64,000 nt of DNA from positions 187,994 through 251,993 of the forward strand of contig NZ_CADFEN010000001.1 of NCBI RefSeq assembly GCF_902833145.1, written 5' to 3'. A model generated the notes under the pieces. That model had not been told where the DNA came from, ran no database searches, and saw only the letters and a program-made list of their open reading frames with translations. Made by a program: the position numbers and the translations under genes. This document shows, piece after piece, positions 26,335 through 33,994 of this stretch. This DNA is from Burkholderia sp. BCC0506 (GTDB lineage Bacteria; Pseudomonadota; Gammaproteobacteria; Burkholderiales; Burkholderiaceae). Position 1 is the first letter of the stretch, and each line of letters begins with the position of its first letter.

Positions 26335-27905
26335 GCTGCGGTCTCCTCGAGGTTCGGGCGCGCGAACGCGTCGCGATACTGCGCTTTCAGCGCCGGTCGG
26401 TCGATCTTGCCGTTCGGGTTGCGCGGCAACGCCGGCAGCGGCTCGACGACGAGCGGGCTCATGTAGGTGGGCAACGCGTCGCGGCATGCGCGGGCGATGT
26501 CGGCGCGGCACGCGTCGGCGTCGAGCGTCGACACGACGCACGCGGCGATCGCCTCGCCGAGCGCCGGGTGCGGGACGCCGAACACGGCGGCCTCGCGAAT
26601 GTGCGGCAGCGCGAACAGCACGTCCTCGACCTCGGTGGGGCTCACGCGATAGCCGGACGTCTTGATCATGTCGTCGCCGCGCGCGACGAAATACAGATAG
26701 CCGTCCGCGTCGCGCCGCACGATGTCGCCGGACCACACGGCGACGTCCGGACGCGGGATCTCGCCGTGCCGGCGCGGCAGCGGGCGAAAGCGCTGCGCGG
26801 TCAGCTCGGGCCGGTTCCAGTAGCCGAGCGTGACGAACGCGCCGCGATGCACGAGTTCGCCGGGCTCGTCGGCCGCGCATTCGCTGCCGTCCGCGCGCAG
26901 CACGAGGATCTCCGCGTTCGGCACGGCCTTGCCGATCGACGTCGGGCGCAGCGCCGCGTCGGCCGGTGCCAGATAAGTCGAGCGGAATGCCTCGGTCAGC
27001 CCGTACATCAGGTACGGCGACGCGTGCGTGAACAGCGCCTGCAGGCGGTGCAGCAGCGGCGTCGCGAGATGGCCGCCGGTGTTCGCGAAGCGGCGGATCC
27101 GCGTGCGTGCGGCGTCGCTCCAGCCGGCGGACGCGAGCTGCATCCAAAGCGGCGGCACGCCGGTGATCGACGTGACGCCGAACGCATCGCAATGGCGCGG
27201 CACTTCGGCCGGCTGCAGGAAGTCGAGCGGCGTGTAGCACGCGCCGGACGCGAGCGCGGTCGTGAGCTGGCTCAGGCCCGCATCGAAGCTGAGCGGCAGC
27301 ACGCCGAGCACGACGTCGTCGTCGGCCAGCCGCTGGTACGCGGCGACGCTGAACGCGCCCGACACCAGGTTGCGGTGCGAGACGACGACGCCTTTCGGCT
27401 TGCCGGTCGAGCCGGACGTGTAGAGCAGCGCGGCCGGATCGTCGTCGACCGGCCGGCCGGCGGGCGCCGCGGGCGCGTCGGTGCCCGGCGAGTCGATCGC
27501 GTCGGCCAGCTCCTCGATCAGCAGCGTGCGCGCGCCGACGAGCGCGGCGAGCGCCGGCAGGCGCTTGAGCCGCTGCGCGCCGGTCACGAACAGCGCGGCG
27601 CCGCTGTCGGTGACGATGTGTTCGATCTGCGCTTCCTTCAACTGCGGATTGACCGGCACGAAGATCGCGCCGAGGGCGTTGGCCGCGAGCATCGCGACGA
27701 CGGTCTCGATGCGCTTCGGCGCGTAGATCGCGACGCGTTCGCCGGGCTGCACGCCGCGTGCCGCGAGGACGGCGGCGGCGCGCCGCACCGCGCGGGCGAG
27801 CTGGTCGTAAGTCAGGGTGCCGCCGCCGTCGGCATACGCCGGACGATGCGGCCAACGCTCGGCGCCGTGTTCGAGCAGGTCGGCGATGCTGATCAATGCG
27901 TTCAT
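26331..27905 (-). CDS. AMP-forming acyl/aminoacyl-CoA ligase
   Basis: A 524-residue ANL-superfamily ligase. Motifs in order are AALLYTSGSTGKPKGVVVSH (P-loop), YLMYGLTEAFRSTYLAP (A5), AVWSGDIVRRDADGYLYFVA (A7/A8) and ARNPNGKIDRPALKAQ-like LPRNPNGKIDRPALKAQYR with the C-terminal catalytic Lys. It lies next to a PLP-dependent decarboxylase gene. The ligase/decarboxylase pair resembles the two enzymes found with exosortase A systems. It activates a carboxylate with ATP, then transfers it to CoA or a carrier. It is not the FAAL of this operon (37958) and so handles a second building block. Confidence 0.88.
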   Translation of the reverse strand: MNALISIADLLEHGAERWPHRPAYADGGGTLTYDQLARAVRRAAAVLAARGVQPGERVAIYAPKRIETVVAMLAANALGAIFVPVNPQLKEAQIEHIVTDSGAALFVTGAQRLKRLPALAALVGARTLLIEELADAIDSPGTDAPAAPAGRPVDDDPAALLYTSGSTGKPKGVVVSHRNLVSGAFSVAAYQRLADDDVVLGVLPLSFDAGLSQLTTALASGACYTPLDFLQPAEVPRHCDAFGVTSITGVPPLWMQLASAGWSDAARTRIRRFANTGGHLATPLLHRLQALFTHASPYLMYGLTEAFRSTYLAPADAALRPTSIGKAVPNAEILVLRADGSECAADEPGELVHRGAFVTLGYWNRPELTAQRFRPLPRRHGEIPRPDVAVWSGDIVRRDADGYLYFVARGDDMIKTSGYRVSPTEVEDVLFALPHIREAAVFGVPHPALGEAIAACVVSTLDADACRADIARACRDALPTYMSPLVVEPLPALPRNPNGKIDRPALKAQYRDAFARPNLEETAA

Positions 27906-27921
27906 GATCGGCTCCTCTGGT

Positions 27922-29097
27922 TCAGGCAGGCCGCACGTACACGTGCGCGGCTTCGTGGGACAGGAAATGCGCCATCGAGTACGTGCGGTGATAGGCGCCG
28001 CAGCGCGCGAACACGGCGATGTCGCCGACCTGCGGCGGCGCGCCCGCGTCGTCGCGGCCGATCACGTCCGCGCGGCTGCAGGTGCTGCCGACGTAGAGCG
28101 TCGGCACGCCGCGCGACGGCGGCGCGGGCGTGCGGCGCACGAGCGACGGCGTGGCCAGCCGGCGCATCACCGATTCGGTCTGCGCGAGCAGGAATGCATG
28201 CGACAGGCCGCCGTCGCAGACGGCGATCGTGCGGTCCTGCCACGCTTTCACCGCGACGACGCGCGTCGCGAACACGCCCGCATCGGCGAAGATCGCGCGG
28301 CCGGATTCGTGCGCGAGCGAATGCCGGCCGGCCAGCGGCGCGAGCGCGGCGGCGTAGCGCTCGAACGCCGCGTCGCCCGGGTGATCGTCGGCAAAGCCGC
28401 CGCCGAGGCTCAGCGCGCCGAGCGGCGCGCCGTTGGCCGGCGCGAGATCGCGCGCCAGCGCCGCGAGCAATTCGGGCAAGACGAGCGTGTCGGGCTGCGT
28501 CGCGTCCTGACGGATGAACGAATGCGGGCCGGAGAATACGTGCAGCCCGGCCACCGGCAGGCCGGCGGACGCAAGCGTGCGCACCGCGTCGTGGGCCTCG
28601 TTCGGCGTCATCCCGAAGTGGTCGTGCCACGATGCGCGCGCGTGAGCGCCGGCCAGCGCACCGGCGTTCACGCGCAGCAGTACGGCGCCCGGCGTGCTGC
28701 CGCCGGCCGCCGCTTCACGCGCGAGCGGCACGAAACGCGCGACCGCGTCCGGGTTGTCGAGCACGAAATGGCAGCGCGACGCGAGCCCCGCCCGCATGAA
28801 CATCTCGTCCATCGACGGATTGTTCAGGTAGCGCGGCGTCTTGATCCGGCCGATCACCGCGTCGAGTTCGCCGCGGCTCGCGAGTTCGACACCGTCCTCG
28901 TACGCATGCGCGCAGCGCGCGAGCATGTCCTGGTTCGGGTTCGCCTTCAGCGACACGATCAGCCGCGTGCCGAGCCGCGCCTTCAGCGACCGGTAGCGGG
29001 CGATCGCGACCTCCGGCTCGTACACGTAGCACGGCGTGCGCAGGTCGGCGATCCATGCGTGGTCGCCGGCGGGCGGAAGCGGGCGCTCAGGCGTCAT
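27922..29097 (-). CDS. PLP-dependent amino-acid decarboxylase (fold III)
   Basis: A 391-residue alanine-racemase-fold (type III PLP) decarboxylase like LysA and ornithine/DAP decarboxylases. The Schiff-base Lys is in RLIVSLKANPNQDMLARCAH, the glycine-rich phosphate loop in GALSLGGGFADDHPG, and AHESGRAIFADAGVFATRVV supplies the EPGR-like turn. The dimer-contributed Cys is in LYVGSTCSRADVIG. It would convert an amino acid to an amine, or remove an alpha-carboxylate from an amino-acid adduct. The start codon overlaps the KAS III gene by 11 bases. The substrate is not assignable from sequence alone. Confidence 0.87.
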   Translation of the reverse strand: MTPERPLPPAGDHAWIADLRTPCYVYEPEVAIARYRSLKARLGTRLIVSLKANPNQDMLARCAHAYEDGVELASRGELDAVIGRIKTPRYLNNPSMDEMFMRAGLASRCHFVLDNPDAVARFVPLAREAAAGGSTPGAVLLRVNAGALAGAHARASWHDHFGMTPNEAHDAVRTLASAGLPVAGLHVFSGPHSFIRQDATQPDTLVLPELLAALARDLAPANGAPLGALSLGGGFADDHPGDAAFERYAAALAPLAGRHSLAHESGRAIFADAGVFATRVVAVKAWQDRTIAVCDGGLSHAFLLAQTESVMRRLATPSLVRRTPAPPSRGVPTLYVGSTCSRADVIGRDDAGAPPQVGDIAVFARCGAYHRTYSMAHFLSHEAAHVYVRPA

Positions 29098-30076
29098 GGC
29101 GGCCCACCGGATGGAGCGTGGCGGCCGCGTACGCGCCGCAGTTCGACTGCATCACGCCGAGCACGCGCTGGCCGCGCGCGAGCGCATCGAGCCCGACGTC
29201 GGCCAGGTTGATCGGAAAATCCGAACAGCACGCGTGGCCGCGCGCATGGATGTTGTCCGCGTAGAGCCGCTCGGCCGGCACGCGCATCGCGCGGCACAGC
29301 GCGTTCCAGCCGGGCAGGTCGGCGTTGTGCGGCAGCACCAGGTCGTACGCGTCGAGCGCATGCGGCTCGAGCGCGACGGCCGCGTCGATCGCGCGGCGCG
29401 TGTACGGCCACTCCATCATGATCAGGTCGGCCTCGTTCGCGGCGACGGTGTCGGAGCCGCGATGCCATTTCGCGTGCGTCTCGATCGCGATGCCGCCGAG
29501 CCGGTTCTTCGTGCTGTTGCGCGCGATCAGCATCGCGGCCGCGCCGTCGCACTGCACGCCCGTCATCTGCCGCATCCGGTAGTCTTCGCCGTACACGCGG
29601 TCGGACGACACGACGAGCGCCGCGTCGAGCTGCGGATGGCGGCGCATCAGCGCGCGCACGGTCTCGATGCCGGCCGCGACCGACACGCAGTTCAGTTGCG
29701 CGACGGAGCCGAGCCACAGCGGCTCGATGCCGAACTGCGCCGCCACTTCGTGCGGCAGGCTGCGCGGCGCGGGCGGCACGCTGAATTGCTGTGTGTGCAC
29801 GTGCACGATCGCGCCGACGTCGGACGGATGCACGCGCGCGGTGTCGAGCAGCCGGCCGACCGCCGCGATCGCGAGATCGGTCTCGCTCGTGTCGAGCGCC
29901 ATGTGGAAATAGCGGCTGCCCGACTGCGCGATCGCGGCCGCCCGCTGCGCCGGATAGTCGCGTTCGGCGGCCCAGGCCTCGATATCGACGGGTGGGCCCG
30001 GCAGCTCGTAGGCCACCGCGTCGATGCCGATCCAGAAGCCGGCGTCGCGGGATGCGTGGGAAGAAGGCATCGTCAT
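29087..30076 (-). CDS. beta-ketoacyl-ACP synthase III-type condensing enzyme
   Basis: A 329-residue thiolase-fold enzyme. The nucleophile Cys130 sits in GSVAQLNCVSVAAGIETV, the catalytic His250 in DLVLPHNADLPGWN, and the usual GN of the third motif is GH (His281) in ARGHACCSDFPINLADV. Cys and His are thus kept while Asn is changed, as in KAS III relatives of secondary metabolism. It probably uses an activated acyl group and a nucleophile other than malonyl-ACP, or a modified decarboxylative reaction. The gene is 1 bp from the diiron-protein gene. Confidence 0.85.
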   Translation of the reverse strand: MTMPSSHASRDAGFWIGIDAVAYELPGPPVDIEAWAAERDYPAQRAAAIAQSGSRYFHMALDTSETDLAIAAVGRLLDTARVHPSDVGAIVHVHTQQFSVPPAPRSLPHEVAAQFGIEPLWLGSVAQLNCVSVAAGIETVRALMRRHPQLDAALVVSSDRVYGEDYRMRQMTGVQCDGAAAMLIARNSTKNRLGGIAIETHAKWHRGSDTVAANEADLIMMEWPYTRRAIDAAVALEPHALDAYDLVLPHNADLPGWNALCRAMRVPAERLYADNIHARGHACCSDFPINLADVGLDALARGQRVLGVMQSNCGAYAAATLHPVGRHDA

Positions 30077-30077
30077 G

Positions 30078-31061
30078 TCAGTTGAGCGGCATCGCCGCGT
30101 AGTCGAGGACGTCGAGCTTTTCGAAGGTCGCCTGCACGGTGGGCGTGAGCAGGCCCATTTCGCGGATCGTCGGCACGAGGCGCCGGAAGATCGAGCGGCG
30201 GATCGAGCTCGACACCGGCGATTCGCGCACCATCGCGCTGCATTCGCGTTTCGACAGCCCCATCGGTTCCCAGATGTCGTCGGCGCACAGGTGTTCGTAC
30301 AGCACGGCCGCGCCTTCGCAGACGAACTCCTCGCGCTCGCGCAGCTCGTGCGCGCTCATCTCCGCGTACACGCGGCACAGCGTGATCCGGCCGACCGCGA
30401 AATGGCGCGATTCGTCGCGCTGGATGCGTACGAACAGGTCCTTGATGAACGGATCGGTGCTGTACGCGACGACGCTCTGGAAGATCGACAGCGCGATGCC
30501 TTCGACGAGCACCTGCATCCCGAGGTTCGTCATGTCGAGCGCGCTGCTCGTGATCGTGTCGTGCAGCAGCCCTTTCAACGAGCGGCTCATCGGGTAGCTG
30601 ACGTCGAGCTTCTCGTTGACGAGCTTCGCGTACGCCTCGACGTGGCGCGCTTCGTCCATCATCTGCGCGGCCGCGCACAGCCGCGCGCTCAGGCCGCTCT
30701 CGGCCGACGCGAGCTTCGACGCGCAGATCAGCGCGGCCTGCTCGCCGTGCAGGATCTGCGACAGCAGCCAGCCCTGCGCGTGATGGCGCACCTCGCGCTT
30801 GTCGGCGTCGGCCAGCTTGCCCCACAGCTCGGTGCCGTAGATCAGCAGCGTCGGGTCGGGCATGCCGAGCGGATTCGCCGGGTCGAGGTCGTGGCTCCAG
30901 TCGACGTCGGTCGCGACGTCCCACTGCGCGGCCTTCGCCTTCTCGTACAACCGGTTCAGCGCCTCTTCGCGCAGCGCGTAGTCGTTCGACATCAGTGCGT
31001 CGACGGGCATCGACCAGCGGATATCGGCGGTGTCCTGCATCACGGTCAGCGTGTCATTCAT
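30078..31061 (-). CDS. ferritin-like diiron oxygenase-type protein
   Basis: A 327-residue all-helical protein (ATG at 31061). Diiron ligands can be placed in four helices: Glu of QILHGEQAALICASKL, the ExxH of AAQMMDEARHVEAYAKL, Glu of MQVLVEGIALSIFQSV, and the ExxH of RIQRDESRHFAVGRI. This is the carboxylate-bridged diiron layout of ribonucleotide reductase R2, AurF-type N-oxygenases and ACP desaturases. It would carry out hydroxylation, desaturation or N-oxygenation of a carrier-bound chain or amine. A second diiron protein is encoded at 41125 on the opposite strand. Confidence 0.85.
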   Translation of the reverse strand: MNDTLTVMQDTADIRWSMPVDALMSNDYALREEALNRLYEKAKAAQWDVATDVDWSHDLDPANPLGMPDPTLLIYGTELWGKLADADKREVRHHAQGWLLSQILHGEQAALICASKLASAESGLSARLCAAAQMMDEARHVEAYAKLVNEKLDVSYPMSRSLKGLLHDTITSSALDMTNLGMQVLVEGIALSIFQSVVAYSTDPFIKDLFVRIQRDESRHFAVGRITLCRVYAEMSAHELREREEFVCEGAAVLYEHLCADDIWEPMGLSKRECSAMVRESPVSSSIRRSIFRRLVPTIREMGLLTPTVQATFEKLDVLDYAAMPLN

Positions 31062-31062
31062 C

Positions 31063-31692
31063 TCAAGGTCTCCCCGGCCGCGCGGCGGCGCCGGAATGAT
31101 GGGCGGAATCGGTGAACGGGGCGGCGCCGCGCAACGCGCCCGGGTGAGGCGCGAGGCGGATCGCGAACGACGGCCACGCGCCGCGCAGTTGCGCATCGAA
31201 CGCGTCGGCGAGCCGCGCGGGCCAGATCGCGCAGCACACGCGGTTGTCGCCGGCGAATTCCGCGTCGCGCAGGATGCGGTCGCCGATCCAGACGACCGGC
31301 GCGCCGCGCGCGGCGTCGCGCAAGGCTTCGTCGTACAGGTGCACGCCGAGCAGCACGTGCGGCGCGAGCAGGTCGGCCGGCAGCGCGCCGAAATACGGTG
31401 CGCACACTTCGATGAACAGGCGCGCGTCCGGATGCACGGCCTCGCGAATCCGTGCGGTGACTTCCGCGAGGAACGCGAAATACTGGACGTGGTCGAGCAG
31501 CACGCGGCGCTCGCCGCCGGCCGCGTCGTACGTCTCGCCCGCGTCGTACGCATCGCCGGCCGCTTCCGCGAGCGCGGCGCGCGCATAGTCGGCCGGCGTG
31601 TCGAGCGGCATCCGGTACGCGCTGGCCGCGACCGCCACCGGCCGCCGCGCATCGCGCTCGATCCGGTAGGTGAAGTGAACGGGTCGCACCAT
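31063..31692 (-). CDS. hypothetical protein of the afc-type operon
   Basis: 209 residues from the ATG at 31692, 1 bp from both neighbours, so clearly operonic. The N-terminal MVRPVHFTYRIERDARRPVA opens a beta-rich region. A middle segment, HVQYFAFLAEVTARIREAVH, is helical, followed by PHVLLGVHLYDEALRDAARG. I do not recognise a family and see no catalytic motif. Tight spacing between the diiron protein and a thiolase-like gene suggests a structural or scaffold role in the same step. Confidence 0.7.
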   Translation of the reverse strand: MVRPVHFTYRIERDARRPVAVAASAYRMPLDTPADYARAALAEAAGDAYDAGETYDAAGGERRVLLDHVQYFAFLAEVTARIREAVHPDARLFIEVCAPYFGALPADLLAPHVLLGVHLYDEALRDAARGAPVVWIGDRILRDAEFAGDNRVCCAIWPARLADAFDAQLRGAWPSFAIRLAPHPGALRGAAPFTDSAHHSGAAARPGRP

Positions 31693-31693
31693 G

Positions 31694-32575
31694 TCACGCC
31701 TCGCCGTCGAGAGAGAACGTCGCATCCGGCGCGAACGCGACGTCCGCGATCGCGTAATAGCCGTTCAGCGCGAGCGAGCAGACGGCCGCGCGGCGCGGCG
31801 TGTCGCCGTCGCGGTGCGCGAGCAGCACCGACAGCCACGGGTCGCTGCCGAACGCATGACCGAACACGCCGTGGCCGTCCGGCAGCAGCGGCGTCTTGCC
31901 GACCGACGCAAGCAGCGCGCGGCGCGACGTGGCCGGGAAGAACGGCAGCGCCGCGTGCAGCCCGGGGCGTGCCGCGCAGAACGTGCGGATGTCGCGGCCG
32001 AGCCGCACGACGGCGCTCGCCGGCGGCGCGGCGTCCGCGATCACCGACTGCGCCGGTTCGCGGCCGACGTCGACGAGCAGCGTGCACACGCCGAAGCCCG
32101 AGCGCCCCCAGGCGGGATTGCCGTGCCAGTACGTGTAGCCGTGCACGTCGAGGTCGACGATCTGCAGCAGCAGCGTGCGCGGCCCCGTTTCGGCCGCGGT
32201 CGCGAGCGTGCGGCGCAGCACGTAGCCCCAGCCCGCGCATTCGTACGAGCAGGTCATCCAGTCGGGCGTGTAGTCGTTCGCGCCGGCGAGCGCCTGCGCG
32301 AACACGCGATGCTGCGGCGAGTCGTTCATCAGCAGCATCGACAGGATCGTCGAGCTCACCACGTAGTCGTCCGCGCCGACCGCGCCGCACAGCCGCTCGC
32401 GTTCGGCGCACGCGAGCGTGCCGATCGCGCGGGCCGCGTCGTCGAGCGGCACGGCCACGCCGTCGCGCGACGGCGCGACGCGCCGGTACGCGAGCGCCTG
32501 CACGGTCAGCGCGGTCGCCGGGGCCGGCTGGACGGCGGCGGGCGCGGCCGCCGCGGGGGCAAGGGGCGCGAGCAT
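31694..32575 (-). CDS. hypothetical protein, probably a third (divergent) thiolase-fold protein
   Basis: A 293-residue protein with no family I can name directly. Several landmarks line up with condensing enzymes. MTCSYECAGWGYVLRRTLAT (Cys113) resembles the ACAGW nucleophile elbow. GRSGFGVCTLLVDVG resembles the GDGAAA strand. GHAFGSDPWLSVLLAHRDGD with the following RRAAVCSLALNGYYAIADV resembles the GN-x-SA motif and closing strand. The GH in place of GN matches the two KAS-like proteins of this operon. It is shorter than a full KAS III (about 330), lacking an N-terminal strand set. The function is inferred as a partner subunit. Confidence 0.6.
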   Translation of the reverse strand: MLAPLAPAAAAPAAVQPAPATALTVQALAYRRVAPSRDGVAVPLDDAARAIGTLACAERERLCGAVGADDYVVSSTILSMLLMNDSPQHRVFAQALAGANDYTPDWMTCSYECAGWGYVLRRTLATAAETGPRTLLLQIVDLDVHGYTYWHGNPAWGRSGFGVCTLLVDVGREPAQSVIADAAPPASAVVRLGRDIRTFCAARPGLHAALPFFPATSRRALLASVGKTPLLPDGHGVFGHAFGSDPWLSVLLAHRDGDTPRRAAVCSLALNGYYAIADVAFAPDATFSLDGEA

Positions 32576-32582
32576 CGCCGTA

Positions 32583-32837
32583 TCAGGCCGCGTGCTGCTG
32601 GCGGCGCAGTTGCGCGTCGAGCTGCTGCAGCGTCGTGTATTGCGTGATGTTCAGCGCTTCCGGGTCGATCGAACCGTACAGCTGTTCGCAGAACACGATC
32701 AGCTCGACGATGTTCAGCGAATCGATGCCGAGTTCGCCGATGCCGGCGTCCGTGTCGACGGTTTCGACGTTGAGGATCTTCGCGACTTCGCGGGACAGGA
32801 TGTCGAGCGCGTCGGCCGGAACGTTCTGGGTCGTCAT
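32583..32837 (-). CDS. acyl carrier protein
   Basis: An 84-residue acidic helical protein with the phosphopantetheine site GELGIDSLNIVELIVFCEQL, Ser40 being the attachment residue. The DSL motif and a following helix II with NIVELIVFCE are canonical. ATG at 32837 with GGAG just upstream. It is the only carrier protein in the operon, so it probably receives the fatty acyl group from the FAAL at 37958 and presents it to the condensing and diiron enzymes. Confidence 0.93.
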   Translation of the reverse strand: MTTQNVPADALDILSREVAKILNVETVDTDAGIGELGIDSLNIVELIVFCEQLYGSIDPEALNITQYTTLQQLDAQLRRQQHAA

Positions 32838-32895
32838 GAGGGGAGCTCCTGAAGTTGAGTTGAATTGATCGGGATCGATCGGCCTGTCGCGTGGG

Positions 32896-33981
32896 TCAAC
32901 TGCCGGCTTCGCAGCGCAGGCTCTTGCGAAGCTCGTGATAACACCGGTACGAACTGCCTTCCATCTTCGAAAACGCCAGCAGGTCGCGCTGGTCGTCGAA
33001 CAGCGCGACCTTGCCGTCGCGCACGAGCGCGGTGAGGAACTCGTTCGACAGCAGCTTGATCGCGAGCACGCGCTGCACCTTGCCGAAGCTGTAGTGCGCG
33101 TCGTCGGTCTGGCTGCGCGCGGCGTCCGCGATGAAACGGTGCACGGCGCGCGCGTCGGCATCGAGCTCGACGCGGCCGGTTCGTTCGAGCCAGCCGACGT
33201 GCGCCATCAGTGCGCGGACGAAGTACGGCCGCACGACGGTCAGGTATTTGTTGAACACGGTCGGGCCGCCGATCCGCAGGCGGTCCTCGGCGGCGACGCG
33301 TACCTGGCCGCCGACGTTCGCGAGCTGCAGGTTGCCCGCGAGGAACGGCGCGCCGCAGGTCGTGCGCGCGAGCTTGCGGTATTCGTCGGGCCACACGAGG
33401 TACGCGGCCGGGAACATCACGCCGGGCAGGCGCGCGGCGACGACGGCCATGCAGTCGCGATGCGCCTCGATGCCCCACACCTTGTCGACGGTGAGCGCGA
33501 GCCCGCTGTCGTCGCTGCGCACGACGGTGCGCCACGCGGCCAGCGTCGGGCCGCCGCCGTCGCTCATCAGGAACGCGAAGTTGTGGCCGGCGTCGATGCA
33601 GTCGCAGGCGCGGCGGTTCTGGTCGTCGGAGAAGAACAGCCCGAACATGATGCGGATGAACGCGCGCATGAACGGCTTGAACAGGTGATGAAACCCCTCG
33701 CGGCCGATCTGCTCGAGCAGCGCTTCGGTGAGCGGCGCCTCGTCGTGCCGCAGCGGCGTCGACGCGGACGCATCGGGCAGCACGTCCGGCATGGACGCGC
33801 GCAGCGCGATCACCATCTCGCTGTCGAGCAGCCGCACGGCGGCGGCTTCGACGAGCCGGGCGGCCGCGCGCGGCGGCGTGCCGATGGCGTCGAGGTGGCG
33901 CAGTACCGGATACGCGGCCTGGTCGGCCACGCGCAGGAGCGGTGGCGGTGCGACCGGGGCGGGGGCGGAAAGCGTGGACAT
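32896..33981 (-). CDS. acyl-CoA dehydrogenase-like protein, divergent
   Basis: 361 residues from the ATG at 33981. The middle part, FAFLMSDGGGPTLAAWRTVV followed by LTVDKVWGIEAHRDCMAVVA, copies the beta-domain pattern of acyl-CoA dehydrogenases (TEP-GGSD then a GxKxWI turn). The helical flanks (FVRALMAHVGWLERTG, KVQRVLAIKLLSNEFLTALV) fit the helical domains. I find no equivalent of the catalytic WEGT Glu. It may bind an acyl-ACP or FAD without classical dehydrogenation, or use another base. It precedes the ACP gene by 58 bp. Confidence 0.6.
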   Translation of the reverse strand: MSTLSAPAPVAPPPLLRVADQAAYPVLRHLDAIGTPPRAAARLVEAAAVRLLDSEMVIALRASMPDVLPDASASTPLRHDEAPLTEALLEQIGREGFHHLFKPFMRAFIRIMFGLFFSDDQNRRACDCIDAGHNFAFLMSDGGGPTLAAWRTVVRSDDSGLALTVDKVWGIEAHRDCMAVVAARLPGVMFPAAYLVWPDEYRKLARTTCGAPFLAGNLQLANVGGQVRVAAEDRLRIGGPTVFNKYLTVVRPYFVRALMAHVGWLERTGRVELDADARAVHRFIADAARSQTDDAHYSFGKVQRVLAIKLLSNEFLTALVRDGKVALFDDQRDLLAFSKMEGSSYRCYHELRKSLRCEAGS

Positions 33982-33994
33982 GGCTGGGTTCCTG

